Source: Diphasiastrum complanatum (taxonomy: Eukaryota; Streptophyta; Lycopodiopsida; Lycopodiales; Lycopodiaceae). Taken from it: a stretch of 64,000 bases of DNA. Positions 22,001 to 33,610 of this stretch are shown here, in pieces. A program made the position numbers and the translations under genes. How positions within the stretch are numbered: position 1 is the first letter of the stretch; every line of letters begins with the position of its first letter. The notes below the pieces were generated by a model, which saw only the letters and a program-made list of their open reading frames with translations, made no database searches and had not been told where the DNA came from. The stretch covers positions 18,261,746 through 18,325,745 of the forward strand of contig CM055113.1 of the NCBI GenBank assembly GCA_029204225.1, in the 5' to 3' direction.

Positions 22001-25000
22001 TATCAACCGTGCTTACCATAGCTTGAGCAAAAGATCTCGCATTTAATTTGTAGAGTCAATTCACGTTGACTCTAGCTCATGTTGTAGTGATTCTTGATGT
22101 CTTTGACAAAACATTTGTCGCTGTCAAACTCAACTTTGAGTTGTTGATCAGCCATCGTCCCAACAGATAGTGGATTATTAGCTAAGTCAGGTACATATTG
22201 CACATTGTTTATCCGCTTTATCTTCTCGCTGGCTAACTTCATTGGTACCACTCCAACTCCTTTAACAGATAGCAATTTGCCATCGGCTTGTCTGCGTACT
22301 CCCCATTTGAGAGAGGAGTATGCATGCCTCTTGACAGAGCTTAGTCCCATACGACATGCCTGACAAGGTTACCAGCCGATTCGAATCAGCCAACTCGGCC
22401 ATTTGAGAGAGGAGCATGGGTGACAAAAGTTGTCAAAGTGAAGAAAAACTCAGAAGGCTTGGCCATAGATTCTAAAGCATTATGGTACGAACCAAAATCT
22501 AAGCAACAACGTAGAAATCAGAGACAAATTGACAACTCGGAGCTGTACAAAAATTGCTTAGAGAAAGAATGGATTCCGAACAATGATGGACCACAATATA
22601 TGGATGTGAATATTGTTGTTCATGCATGGAAATCAAAGGCGAATTAAACAATTAAAGCACATGGCTATACTGTGGAAAAATCAATATCTATTCCGAAAAT
22701 ATCAATGACACATGTCCAAATTATCGGATGAATGTGCAGTTGATATTGATGAGTAAAGTTCGTGATTGCAGTTGTAGAGTCCTGGTTACAATCTTTGTGG
22801 CCATAATTATAGGACTTGTAATGCATTAGTGCGTGTTGGCAGATTCCGAATCTACAAGTCCAAATTTGGCCCCTAGAAACGTGTAACAGTTTTAAATATA
22901 ATTCATTTTGTAAATTGTAGTTGTAAATCAAGCTTGGCAATTTTGTAGACAGCAGACTTTTTGTATGAGCCTAGGTTGTGGCCATGTCACCCTATTATAA
23001 GTAAATCCTATTCCATGGCATGTGTATTGTAAGACCATGAGAAATGCAATAGAGGTCTAGTGGTTTCCATCTTATGATATGCATGGTCTCTTAGATTGGC
23101 TTGGCATGAGATCCATATGATTTATGGTGCTAGTTGATTCATTCGGCTGGTGTGGCTTACTTTAAGAATGTGACATCAAAGTCCCATCCTTTGTATTTGG
23201 TAGCCACATTCTTCATCCATATTTTAGGTAACATGTGCTCATTAGTATATTCTTTGGTGTTCATGTAGAATTGGTACATCAATATGGCATATTAGCCATA
23301 TTCATCTTGATCTAACTGTAACACCTTGATGATCCTACTAATACCTTTATGTGGTATCCTTGGGCCAAATGACTGGCTTGGTATATTCACATTTGTAGCC
23401 TGCCTTGCCTTGCGAGAAACATATCATGATGTCGTCATTTGGCATTCTTGGGAAATCCGAGTTCCTTAACAAAGCTTCATGTGCTTCATGTTTTCATTCA
23501 CAGAATTACATTCGTCATCTTAGGATTTGTATTGCAGCATGGATACTTCAAGGACAGAACTTGCTAGCATATGTTATGCAGTTCTACAATTCTTTTAGAG
23601 CCCACCTTGAGAGCAATGTTCTTGAGAGTGAGAATTTTATAGAGCCATAGTTCCATACTTCTCTTTATCGATCACACAAGTACTTTTGGGACTAGAAACT
23701 ATTTTACGGTACTATTTTATTGATTATGGGCCTCCTTTTGAAGATAAGACTATCGGAATTGCAAATGTGTTAAAACTGGGCACACTACAGGATGAACCCT
23801 TCATGGAACCTTTTGAAATGCTTTTGACTAAGTACAGACAGGAGCCAAAGACTCTCATTTCTTAATTTATTGAGTTTGGTGTCTTAAGTTCTTTGCAAGG
23901 GAACTAGTTCTATTTTCTAGAAATCTACCTAAGCTACTAGCAACCTTAGTCTTTCATTAAGTTTCCTTAGTTGAAGAATGTTGTGTAGATGCTATTTGTT
24001 TTCTTGGTACTTCATTTGCCAATATCTATGATTGAGTTCATAACAAAAAGAAAGAGAGACTTGCAAAAAAAGATGGAGAGCCTAGAGAGAGAGAGAGAGA
24101 GAGAGAAAGAGAGTTAAAAAAAACTAAGTTACCATAAAAATATGGCAAGGCCATCAACAAAGGGAGACAGAGAGAGAATGTTACGATAAAATTGTCAGTT
24201 AGAAAAGGAGAAATATTTGAACCTGCATGCACCCTCACTCATTCTTTACATAAGAGATTATCCATGAACCTTTCCACTAGTTCCTCCCTGACCATAATGG
24301 TAGGGAAGGATGACCATGTGGGAACATCCTCGGATAATCCATTTCCCTATACATGAAGAATTCCCCATGAAGTGCCAACATTTTCCAAAATAAAGGACCA
24401 GAAAAAGAAAACCATTATGAGAGAGTTTCGTTCTTACGGAACAAAAACGATATTGTAGTCTTGCTCAAGACAGATGACACAAATGTTTGGCAAAGTATCA
24501 AGCTTCATCATTGCTGCTTCACTTTCTGAGCGCCCGTTTTCATCATCATCTCCTGTAGAACAAAAGTGGATATCAAAGAAATCTCAAAGTTTCAATTGGA
24601 CAATGTATACATTTAGTTCCTCATATAATTCTTAAAGCACCAAAGCACAAGCCGTCTACAGATGGTTCATCATAAGTCACATAAATGACAGTACTTCCTC
24701 CTTCATGGAGTACAATGGTAGTGCAATTTTGAGCAAAACATTTTTCGTAACACACCTTCCAGATTTCTTTGTTCTCGCCTTCTGGCAGCAGCTTCTATAA
24801 CTCTGAAAAAGCAACAATGCAAAGGTGAGAGAAAAAAAGTGAACATGTACATATAACCACCAGCTTCTCTGAGCACGTGTTAATCACCAAAGAAGCCTTG
24901 TCATTCTTCTCAAAGAGAATATTAGGACCAAAAGGGCAAAAAAGCTTCTATGATCTTTCAGAACGTCTTTCATTACTTGACAAGCTCAAATTAAATAATC

Positions 25001-26077
25001 TCAAGAAAACTTAATAGACAAATAGATTGTAACCTCTGCGGCATGTAAAACTCGGAGATGTTAGAAATATGCGAGGGGTAAACTACTACCTTCTATGTAA
25101 GGCTGCCCGCCTTCTGTTCTCCAAAAGATGTCTGATCGCATGTGACGCAACTAGGTACACGCCAAAGACAGTAAAGCCTATGGACATAAACTTGTACCAC
25201 CTGGTGATTGACAACTAACTTGAGTGTTACATTCTTTTGTGAGAAAGTGAATGATCAGCAGGAGTGAAAATTTCCGAAGTACTTATAACATGTCAAACCA
25301 TTTGCTTGTTGCCAGCAACAAGACATTCTACCTCCAAAAGCACACTCTGGAGGTCCTTTTCAGTATGAAAGTATGAACTTTAACACACAGTACTAAGTAG
25401 ACACATGCCCATTATTCAAATTCATTAGATGAATCTGAAGTGACCATCCTCTAGTATGGTAGAAAGCTCAAATATCTTAGGCACATACCTTGCTCAGACT
25501 GGAAGTTGTAATAGTTTTGTATAATTATAGCTTTAATAAACTAGGACAAAGACTTTCTTCTCCAAACTCTTGTATCACCATACATGTGTGTATGTGGACA
25601 CACTATACTTTTTTTTCTTTTTTGACTGAAAATCCAAAGCTAAAACTTAAAAGAAAGACCTAGAAAACATCAGAAAAAAAAATTCAGACAACACAAAAGA
25701 TCTTACAATGTGATAAAACATAAATAAATAGATTAACCAAAAATCCTAATTTTTGAAAAAAAAATACTGCATGTTCTGGGAAATCTAACCCTAAATCCCG
25801 TTTCACGATCCTAAACTTGTTCTTGAATGGAACGTGCAATTATGGCTTATGTGTGTATAACTCTCTCTCATAGTTGCCCATTCTATCTGGAACATGGCCA
25901 AAAAATTAAAAGCAGAGACTGCAGAGTTCATATTTGTTTAACAAAGAAAAAATTTATATTCACACATTAGAAAAAATTGGATCCAAACACGTTCCGACCC
26001 AATGCATTCTGGAACGTACAGTATGTTCCAACCAAAAAGGGTCGGCATGGGTTTCTAAGCTCTATCTGTATATCTAG

Positions 26078-26149
<72 letters not shown>

Positions 26150-29100
26150 TGAAACTAAATTATCATGGATGATGGAGCTGTTTAGAACCTCAAGCAAGAA
26201 TGAATCATCTACAGTTTTCCCTCAAAGTGGATCTTTATGCTACAGGCAAAACTTGTTCAGCCCACCTTCGAGCTACCTATGTGTTCACCACCAATTAGGA
26301 AGGCGGCAGCTATTCCACCCACCATGGGCTTTGTAACAGATTGCTATGAGCTAATACAGAGCAGCTCCTAGGTTTCTCACTCCTTTTACAGGCAGGCCTC
26401 AAAGTTCAAGCACCAGTCTCTATCTTTTACCTCTATGCTACTTAGGCCTGACAAAATATCAGTGGCAAACAAACATATAATGTTACAACAATGTTCTACT
26501 TTGCTTTGGTTGTTCTCACTAGTACTCGTTCGTAAATGATTCTTTTAAACTTTAGTAGCAACAGCTTTATACTTAACTCACGACATTAAAACCAGATTTG
26601 CTTTTCCATATCCGATCATTCGCACTTGGCACGCAGTTGCTGTATCCACCTATCACCCGGAGATCGTTATCACAACCCCGACAAGTTCAAGGTTTTAAAA
26701 ATAGTGCTTTCTAGTTTTTATGCCAATTTATTATTTCATGCCTAATGCAGATTCATGTGCCAGTTCTTCCATGGAAGAGCTTTTAGCATGGATGGTTCGT
26801 TCTCAGGAGAGGAAATACCTCCTCAGGATTCTACTAATACAATATTCTTCACCATAGCTGATAACAACTATCGTCAAATTACAGAATGAGTTTGTGATTT
26901 TCAGGACAATTTACAACTTACTATTTATTTTGGTTCATTTCATGGCAATGAACTGGAAAATTGGCTGGCTAAGTTTAAAATACACTTTGAGATGAAACCC
27001 AAAAATGATACAGAAAATCCAAATTGCAATCATACATTTGAATGGTAGAGTGTCCACTTGGTGAAGGACCCACAAGATACCATAGACAAGGACCTTTCTA
27101 GATTGTCCAACTGGGCATCTTTCCAGCAGGATAACTGTGATGCTATGATTGATCCAGAGTATCTACTTGTGACATTGGAATATATCCAAAATTCCAAATT
27201 CAAAAATTTGATTTGAGAAGTCGGTGATCTTATAAAGTAAAGCTAACAAAAACTTTACATGCTATCGAAAAAAGTCAAAAGATCCATATTAAAACAATGA
27301 TATACAATTCAAAAAACAAGAAATCTTAGCCAATCATCACTACTTATGTCTCATCAGTACCCAAGCATAAGTTGCTTTCTAGCAAGAGAATCCAAATTCT
27401 CTTGGGTATAGTGCTAATAAAGAAGCAAGTGACAATCAACAAGAAAAATTTTAAAAATTGAAGTAATATAAAATAAAACAGGGACCATAATACGTAAATA
27501 AGAGTTACCTAGACATAGACAAAATACCAAATACTGATGAAATACCAAAGACAAAACCATAGGAGTCTAAAGTAGTTCAAACTTCAAACTAATTCTCGAT
27601 TGTTCTTTAACAAGTAACCCTTATGGAGTAACAAAATAATTGAACTGCTTCATTGATTCACAAAAGCATATCTACTGGTACAAAGACAAGAAAACCTATA
27701 GAATAGAAAAGTGATCACTACATATGTAATGGAATCAGAAATATTTGAATCTTAGAACCCCGTTCCGACCAAAATGGGTCGGAACGTTCTGTTCCGAACG
27801 TTCCTGGTCGGAACAATATTCCTTAGTTGCCCGTTCCGGAACGATGCCCAAAAAAATAAAATAAAAAAATACGTTTTTTTAACAAAGGATTTAATTAAGA
27901 TAAATATTAAAAATAATTAAATGTATATCAATATCGTTCCAACCATGAACGTTCTGGAACGTACGGAACGTTCCGACCCATTTTGGTCGGAACGGGCTTC
28001 TAAGCAATATTCATATTAATTTAATTATTTTACTTATTTGCTTAGTTGCAGCAGATCGAACGTTTCGGATCGTGCGATCCGGAACGTCAGCGATCCGCGA
28101 CCCGGATCTGGAGGAAAAAGGAGTAATGGCCAATTTTTTTTTTTTTTAAGTTTAATACTAAGTTACTAACTAAACCGTAATTGAATGGTGGACATGCTTT
28201 TCAAATTTCCAATAGATATCAGAAATCAGTTTTGAAATGGTGTTCAGATTTGGTTTGCAAATCTACTGATTCCGTTTTCTGTTAGAAAACGATAGAAAGA
28301 GTTAGAAGGAGCCTTCCTTAGACTGGCAGGAATTGTATACTTCTTGTGGAATAGCTGAAACCATCTACTTATGTCCAAATTTTTGAAACTATATGAAAAT
28401 GCAACCAGTTTTCTTAAACCATTTACTGATGTCCAGTTTTCTAATGAATGTAGCCTGCAGCCATCTGAAACCAAGCAACAGATCTGCATAACAATTGCTT
28501 TTTTGATATCCTTTCACATGATACCCATATTGGCAACTATCCAAAAAAAAAAAATTGCATTCCAGGAAACCCTAATGGGAAATCCCGGATCGCGTTCCTG
28601 AACGCGTTCCGGATCGCGTTCAGGAACGCGGACTGCAACTTTGATTATTTATATGAATTAAATCCTTTTTGAAAGAAACATATTCTTTTTTTTTGAAACG
28701 GGCAACTAAGAGCAACCTTTCATCAAGAAATCAACCTAGCCTGGCCTATAGAAAGGTCCAAAAGATTGCACTTATCACCATTAGCTGTACAATTAAGTAG
28801 TTCACATGAGTCTTTAGGATAGATTCTTCCACCAAAAACGATAGGGTCTTCATATAGAAAACTACAAAATCATGAATATTAGAAAAAAAATAAGTCATCA
28901 AAATATCTTCTAGCATGTGTAAATCTATGCAATACGGGGGGACAAGTACCAAATGAAACTAGTCTCTATGTAAATTCAATTTTATAAGAGAAAAGATTAA
29001 AGTTTGCTACATGACTAGCACGAGCAATACCATGGGAATACCTATCCTTTGTTGGAAAAGATAATCGCCTAGAAAAATATGCAAATTATCCAACAGGAAG

Positions 29101-32100
29101 TTCGGCCGAGAAAAAACATCAACTTCAATTACTTTGGTAAATCATTTTCTCATATCAACACCTTGATTTTTGTTCTTAAGCCAGCAAACTCAAGATGCAA
29201 GCACACTTTTCTTCAAAGCTTTGCATGAAGTGCTGTTTAGTTTACTGCTAAAAACATCTCGAATAAACTTATCAATACAAAACCTCAAATCTTTAAAATT
29301 GATTTGAGTCTATAGTGCCGTGAAGTCATAGGTTTGAAGAAGCATAGGTTGAGTTTTTTCTTCTAATGTATAAATCATAGTTGCACTCGCGATTCTAGAA
29401 TCGCAATTCGAATCGCAATTCGAATCGTGATTCTGAAATCGCCGTCAAAAAAACCCAGAATCGCTCAAAATCGTTGCTTTCCATTAGTGTTTCTAGAGTG
29501 GGTAAATTTCTGATTAGGAGTTGTTGGTTTTTGAATAACTAGGTAAGAGTAGTCATTATATTTGCTGGCCTGGCATCTTCAAGATCCAAAAATACAATTC
29601 AATTTGCTGTTTTTGAAAATCAATATATGCTCTCTAAGGCAAGTGCCACGTGGCTATTGGCCCCTAAGTGTGTTCTGACAGATGTGAACGAGCAAGAATA
29701 TTCAAATTAAGCATGTACTTCCATTATCACTTGCAACCGAAAAGCTTCTGTTGACCAGAAAGTGGAGCCTCTCAGAAAGGCATGGGCCCAGTACGTACTA
29801 CTATCCTTTTAAATTTATGCACTGTAAACTTTAAAGACTCTATGATGATTGATCATTGATATGTAGTATGTACACTGTAATTTGTACATTAAGTTTTCAT
29901 ACATTGTGGTCGCATTGCACAATGCATACTTATTATTTGTTAATTGCAGCTAACTATTTATGTTTAATCATGAATCATGATTGTAACTTGTCAATTTTCA
30001 AATGATCACTCATCATTGAAATTTGCCATGAAATTTGAATTACGATCTCGGATCTATCATCTTGTCTTGTCACTTGTAAGTGGTGCAATACTGCAATGTG
30101 AGTCGTGACTTGTGATGGTTGGAGCGATACGAGGAGGCGCCACATATTAAATATCGTGGTGTCTTCGTGCGGACGATGTTTCTCAGATCCATCGACACCT
30201 CTGGGGAGGCAGTCACGAATGTTCATTGTGCAATGGCGATTTATTTAACAATGGATTATGGTTCACTAAGCACTTGAATTCGGAATTCTAAAGTCATGCA
30301 CATTGCATTGTATGGTTGTGCAAGTGGTCACAGATAATGCGTCAAACTGCGTCTCACACCTTGTGCTGCACACTGCCTGGACTTGTTGGTCGAGGATGTG
30401 GCCAAGATTCCATGGATTGCGGAGGTGGTGCATACCGCACGTTTCTTGATGAGATTCGTCACCAAAAAGCCCAGGGTCCTAGCCATGTTCAGGAGACAGT
30501 CCACCTTGGATGTCTTGAGACCTGCCCCCACCATGTATGCAGGTTGCAAGTTGCAACTCAAATTTGAATGCGCTTCTGTTGGTAAGTATTTACTATTTAG
30601 TTAGTGCCATGTATTGTGTTGTCATGACTCAAAAGTTAGAACTTGTCACTTGTGGCCTGTGCAGGTTTGCATTTATGTTCCTAGTCCTAGAACGATTGCT
30701 GAAAGTTCATCAAGGCTTGACGCAGATGGTTGTTGTCGTTGACTGGGCGCAGTGGGGGCCATCACAGGAGCCCAAGGGTAAGAGATTCGAGCGGACCGTT
30801 ATGTATTCACCATTTTGGGATGAGGTTCGATCCATTGTGGTGGGCCTACAGCCTATCTACATTGTCTTGCGCCTTACAAATCGATAGGGCTGCACATTGG
30901 GCCTTTTGTACGAGTTCATGGACAGGCTGGGCAAGCGGTTTTGGCAAATTGGGCAAAGGTGGTCTATAAGGAAGGGCCACTTAGCCAAGAGAGGAAGGGA
31001 TTTGGTTAGAATGTGATAAGCTAGGTATCTAAGTTTGCCTATCGGGAACAGGCAATGAGGAGCCTTTTGTGCTAGGTGGCGGAGGAGTCAGTGCAAGACC
31101 ACTAGGCATTGACAAAGTTCGGGAGGAGGGTAGTGTATATACAGGGGTGGGTGGCATGGTAGCCAAGTTAAGAAAGTCGGCCAGCCCTCTAGGTTGGAGG
31201 AGTAGGGAGCAATGCATAGACCAAGAGCAAAGAGAGAAGCAAGATATGCAAGAGAGCACTAAAGCCTCATTTGCAGTTAGGCAAGCTTCGAGCATGCTTT
31301 GGAATGCCATATGATGACATATATAGCATTCCTCGACTTGATCCATCCAGTGTTGGAAGTCTTATACTTTCTAAATATTTAGTTTATTTGCACACATCCA
31401 TATGAAATTGCTCAAACATGAGATAGAAAAAGTAAAGTAAACTAGCTAACTACAAAACTGTACCATTGTCTCAGCATGAACCAAGACACAGTTTGCAATA
31501 GTTCTTGTCAATTTGCATAGCACAAAAATGACAGAATCAGATATTTTTCAAAAGCTAAGATGTAGGTCTCTAGCTTTGTCATGAATTGGCAACTAAAGCT
31601 TCACACAAGAGGGAGGCTTACATTTGCATAACCTTAAATGGAAACCAAAGTCCAAATGTTATTCACCTTGACCATTTGCCAAGATGTGCAACCAGTTGCT
31701 CAATACTTTTTGGTGAGACATAAAAAGCGCCTCTATGTGGTCTTTGGATACGAACTGTCCCCTGGTCATCTTGTACTGCCTGGAAAAAATAAGAGCTTTG
31801 CCATAAGTCCGAAGTCAATGAAAGCAAACTGAAATCCAGATTCCCTGATGTGCACTATTGCGGTAGATGGAATATTTATGCAGAGAGGCAGTAAATACCT
31901 CGCCAACAACGGTCAAAGCTGTGCCTGTGGGGAGAACGTTTTGAACCCGCTTTACTCCAAGCATCTGTCCATCAAGAGGACTTTTAAATAACCTTAAAAA
32001 GAAGATCTCACACAAAGCCATAATAGTCAAGCAGGAAACAAGCATCACACACGAACCTTAAGTCCCTGAAGATAGTCAAGAGTCCCACGAACTAGTGAGC

Positions 32101-33610
32101 GACCAGATTCCTCAAAGACTTCACTTGCCACAGTCAACTCCAAACCAGAAGCTCCACGGGCCCCCACAACAAAAACTCGACCACTTCCATCCTCCTGTTT
32201 TATAAAAGCATATAATTTTCAACTCCTCAGGATCAGCCACTATTCAAAACATGACTAAACCCTTGATTTCACCTCGATTCAACTTAATAATAGGCAAGAA
32301 AAACTCCCAGAAATGACTTGTAAACAAACTTGCAAACACATAAGGAAAACTAGATAACCAACCTTACCAGGTACCAAGGTACTTCTTTGCTAATTGAGAG
32401 CATGAGAGCAGAGTCCTGAATCCATGATCCTGTTTCATTCTGCTTCAGAAAATGCTGCTCTGCCTACATGCAATAAAAACCTATCATTATGAAAGAGAAA
32501 AAGCAGTGACAACCAATGGAGGACCGTTAAGCTTGCAGCAGGGAAGCTTTTATGGTGCAAATTAAAATATATCAAGCACAATTTTGCACCAAGAATGCTC
32601 TTCGAACGAAACAAAGCAAGTTCAAGGAAAGCTGTTGAACAAAGCGGACAGTAAAAGCTAAAACAGCAAACCAAAATGCTTAAGCCAGCACTTACTATCT
32701 CTTCCAATATTACAGCTCTTAGACTGCTGTGGTCACAAGTGATCGGTGCGTCAGAACCTACTCTGCCTGCAACTGTGACTATCACAGGAAAAGCCTTTCG
32801 TGCTGAATCTAGAAGCGAGGCTGCACAGTCAAGCTCAATGAACGAAGTCATTCTCAACGTGACCTACATTTGACAGAACACAAACAATCAAGCCACTCAT
32901 GACATTGAAGTCCACATTCTAGTGATAAACTGATTGCTGATGACCGATCCCTTGAACCCAATTTTCTAGTCAAAGTTGATCCCTTTCCCTCTGCCTATGA
33001 TTCTTCAGCTTCTTCAAATTGACAGCAATAAGTCATGCGCCAGTTTCAGCTTGATCTATTTTGATGAGTATCTGAGGTTTTTCGTTAGGACTTTATTACA
33101 AAAACAGAATGAGGTGCTGAAACAGGTTTCCGAAAGTAGTCAAAAGAGTATTTCACAAATAGTTTTCGAAAAGCGTATTTCACATATAGTTTTCGAGTTT
33201 CTATGATAACTGAGCTGTTGAAAACATAAGCAATTTGCGAGGTAAGAAATTAGCGGTGAAGCCAGTACGTTTTCTCATCCAGAAGATGCAATAAGAGCAA
33301 ATCGCTCAATTTCTGAATGGCAAAAATTGAATCTACGCTTACCGAGCTCTTTTAGCTGGTTTACTTTCCTCACAGACTGGAGCAAAGCTGCATCACTGCG
33401 AAGTTCAACGAGAATTTTAAACACCTAAAGTGATGCAAACAAATTATTATGATGATAAAACAATTCTGACACACAAAACAAGAGGATTGCATTAAACGCA
33501 ACCAAAATGTACGAAAGTTAAGGCAGGTGATCATACTGTCCAGTATTTCGGCTCAACCAGTACAAAGCGGCGCCACTGAGGCAAAAAGAGACACCCCCCC
33601 ATGAAAACAT
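18460..33610 (-). CDS. SP1: SP1/MUL1-type RING E3 ubiquitin ligase, 11 exons
   Basis: Membrane RING-type E3 ligase. Arabidopsis SP1 ubiquitinates TOC import components at the plastid outer envelope and also acts at peroxisomes; animal MUL1 is the mitochondrial relative. Exons on the minus strand: 33610-33537, 33395-33343, 32820-32696, 32463-32368, 32194-32057, 31964-31899, 31779-31667, 25200-25090, 24802-24756, 24552-24438, 18562-18460. All have GT/AG sites and matching phases. Together they give 1041 bases, 346 residues, the family's usual size. Seen: N-terminal membrane segment (3-18), the GIDE/IMS domain (about 45-220; VAGRVGSDAPITCDH, SWIQDSALMLSISKEVPW, MLGVKRVQNVLPTG), a second membrane segment (about 226-245) and an Arg-rich coil. 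The RING has Cys299, 302, 314, His316, Cys319/323, 330 and 333, and the tail is VKTYRH. No stops or frameshifts. Oddity: introns 7 and 10 are swollen by transposons, and intron 10 splits the RING. Confidence 0.95.
19013..19041. repeat. (GA)n microsatellite
   Basis: A GA run with one AAA interruption, at the inner edge of the copia LTR in SP1 intron 10. Confidence 0.9.
19042..19306 (-). repeat. 3' LTR of intronic copia element
   Basis: Reading on the minus strand, TTGAGGGAGAG (19317-19307) is the polypurine tract and TGTTAGAAATC starts the LTR at 19306. The far end is estimated near the GA repeat; the length of about 265 bp is approximate. LTR poly(A) signals here would be read in the same sense as the SP1 transcript. 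Confidence 0.55.
19301..22360 (-). pseudogene. Ty1/copia pol, 5'-truncated, in SP1 intron 10
   Basis: Domains in order on the minus strand: protease-to-GAG-pre-integrase link (22350-22072), GAG-pre-integrase LWHQRFGHIS (about 22000), integrase with DLVHSDLCGPM and FITFIDDYSR (21924-21544), and integrase C-terminus (21477-21052). Then come the linker (21043-20783), a 391-codon reverse transcriptase/RNase H frame (20782-19607; KSAFLNG, LYVDDLIIIG, YTDADWVGN) and the RNase H tail VADIFTKSL (about 19390). Only a few stops interrupt it (near 19600, 20780, 21050, 21545). Gag, the protease active site and the 5' LTR are missing, so it cannot transpose. Its sense orientation within the SP1 intron is notable. 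Confidence 0.9.
22330..22647 (+). other. open segment, unknown, antisense in SP1 intron 10
   Basis: A plus-strand frame open from about 22355 to TAA at 22647, reading ...PFERGAWVTKVVKVKKN ... LWYEPKSKQQRRNQ ... and ending AWKSKAN. It is rich in charged residues and is followed by AT-rich sequence that resembles a 3'UTR (about 22650-22950). No ATG lies at its head, so it would be a terminal exon. I recognise no family. It starts where the copia element's 5' truncation point lies. Confidence 0.25.
22660..24430. other. SP1 intron 10, unassigned part
   Basis: No recognised coding or mobile element. (GA)n runs lie at about 24083-24112. The open frame at 23405-23650 resembles nothing I know. Confidence 0.4.
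25780..26056. mobile_element. degenerate copy of the GTTCCGACC TIR element
   Basis: The right part (about 25990-26056: CACGTTCCGACCCA, TTCTGGAACGTAC, GGGTCGG...GGGTTTCTAAG) matches the right end of the intact copy at 27751-28004. The left part (CCCGTTTCACGATCC, TGGAACATGGCCAAAAAA) matches its left part more weakly. It is older and more diverged. Confidence 0.5.
26081..26146. repeat. (CT)n microsatellite
   Basis: An uninterrupted CT run of about 66 bases in SP1 intron 7, adjacent to the degenerate TIR element. Confidence 0.95.
26840..27240 (+). pseudogene. possible retroelement gag-like fragment
   Basis: The plus strand reads FGSFHGNELENWLAKFKIHF... followed by an LSNWASFQQDNCDAMID-like stretch with stops between. 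The 'FHG...WL..F...F' pattern is reminiscent of LTR-element Gag, but the match is loose. Treat as unassigned decayed coding sequence. Confidence 0.25.
27751..28004. mobile_element. MITE-like element with 38-bp palindromic TIRs
   Basis: Terminal inverted repeats 27751-27788 and 27967-28004 match with a single mismatch. Each begins CTTAGAA and contains GTTCCGACC...GGTCGGAAC, so each TIR is itself a hairpin with a 6-base loop. The 178-base interior is AT-rich and non-coding, with further GGAACG/CGTTCC motifs. Length 254 bp. I see no clear target duplication. It is a non-autonomous DNA transposon, possibly foldback- or hAT-like. Confidence 0.8.
28044..28640. mobile_element. 597-bp TIR element with TAGTTGCAG end
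   Basis: Left end AGTTGCAG (28044-28051) and right end CTGCAACT (28633-28640) are exact inverted repeats. Inside both ends lie GC-rich palindromes: GGATCGTGCGATCC on the left; GCGTTCCTGAACGC and CGCGTTCAGGAACGCG on the right. The interior is AT-rich without coding. It is a plausible non-autonomous hAT-type element. Confidence 0.6.
29378..29480. mobile_element. transposon end-like palindromic segment
   Basis: It begins TAGTTGCA, the same 8 bases as the element at 28043, and is followed by CGATTCTAGAATCG and repeated AATCGCAATTCG units. It may be the left end of the hAT element whose transposase relic starts near 30.1 kb. I could not find a matching right end. Confidence 0.4.
30108..30990 (+). 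pseudogene. hAT-family transposase relic (DUF659 type)
   Basis: Plus-strand pieces match plant hAT transposases: CDGWSDTRRRHILNIV (about 30112), VVTDNASNC (about 30323) and AAHCLDLLVEDVAKIPWIAE (about 30370-30430). Then come RLLKVHQGLTQMVV (about 30690) and FWDEVRSIVVGLQPIYIVL (about 30815-30870), with a YEFMDRLGKRFW-like end near 30920-30960. At least three frameshifts separate them, and the DDE domain ends are incomplete. It lies antisense in SP1 intron 7. Confidence 0.75.

Larger units (their letters stand above)
18563..24437 (-). other. SP1 intron 10 (5.9 kb), splits the RING domain
   Basis: Donor CC|GTAAGA at 24437 and acceptor GATTCAG at 18563. The intron separates Cys299/Cys302 (exon 10) from Cys314, His316 and the rest of the RING (exon 11). 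It contains a 5'-truncated copia element in the same orientation (about 19.04-22.36 kb), (GA)n tracts and sequence I cannot assign. Confidence 0.9.
25201..31666 (-). other. SP1 intron 7 (6.5 kb), transposon nursery
   Basis: Lies between exon 7 (donor AG|GTGAAT) and exon 8 (acceptor ATCACCAG). It contains a (CT)n run, two copies of a GTTCCGACC palindromic TIR element, a 597-bp TAGTTGCAG element, a hAT transposase relic and a possible gag-like fragment, all listed separately. Confidence 0.85.

Noticed and set aside
25967-26336. Long frames across the CT run near 26.1 kb
   Set aside because: Dinucleotide repeats stay open in most frames. The poly Leu-Ser or Arg-Glu product is an artefact; the same applies at 15.5, 48.9, 61.0 and 62.2 kb.
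27751-28004. Palindromic element as a microRNA precursor
   Set aside because: The inverted repeats lie at the very ends and are nearly perfect, as in a MITE. No miRNA-like mismatch pattern is evident, although small RNAs could still arise from it.
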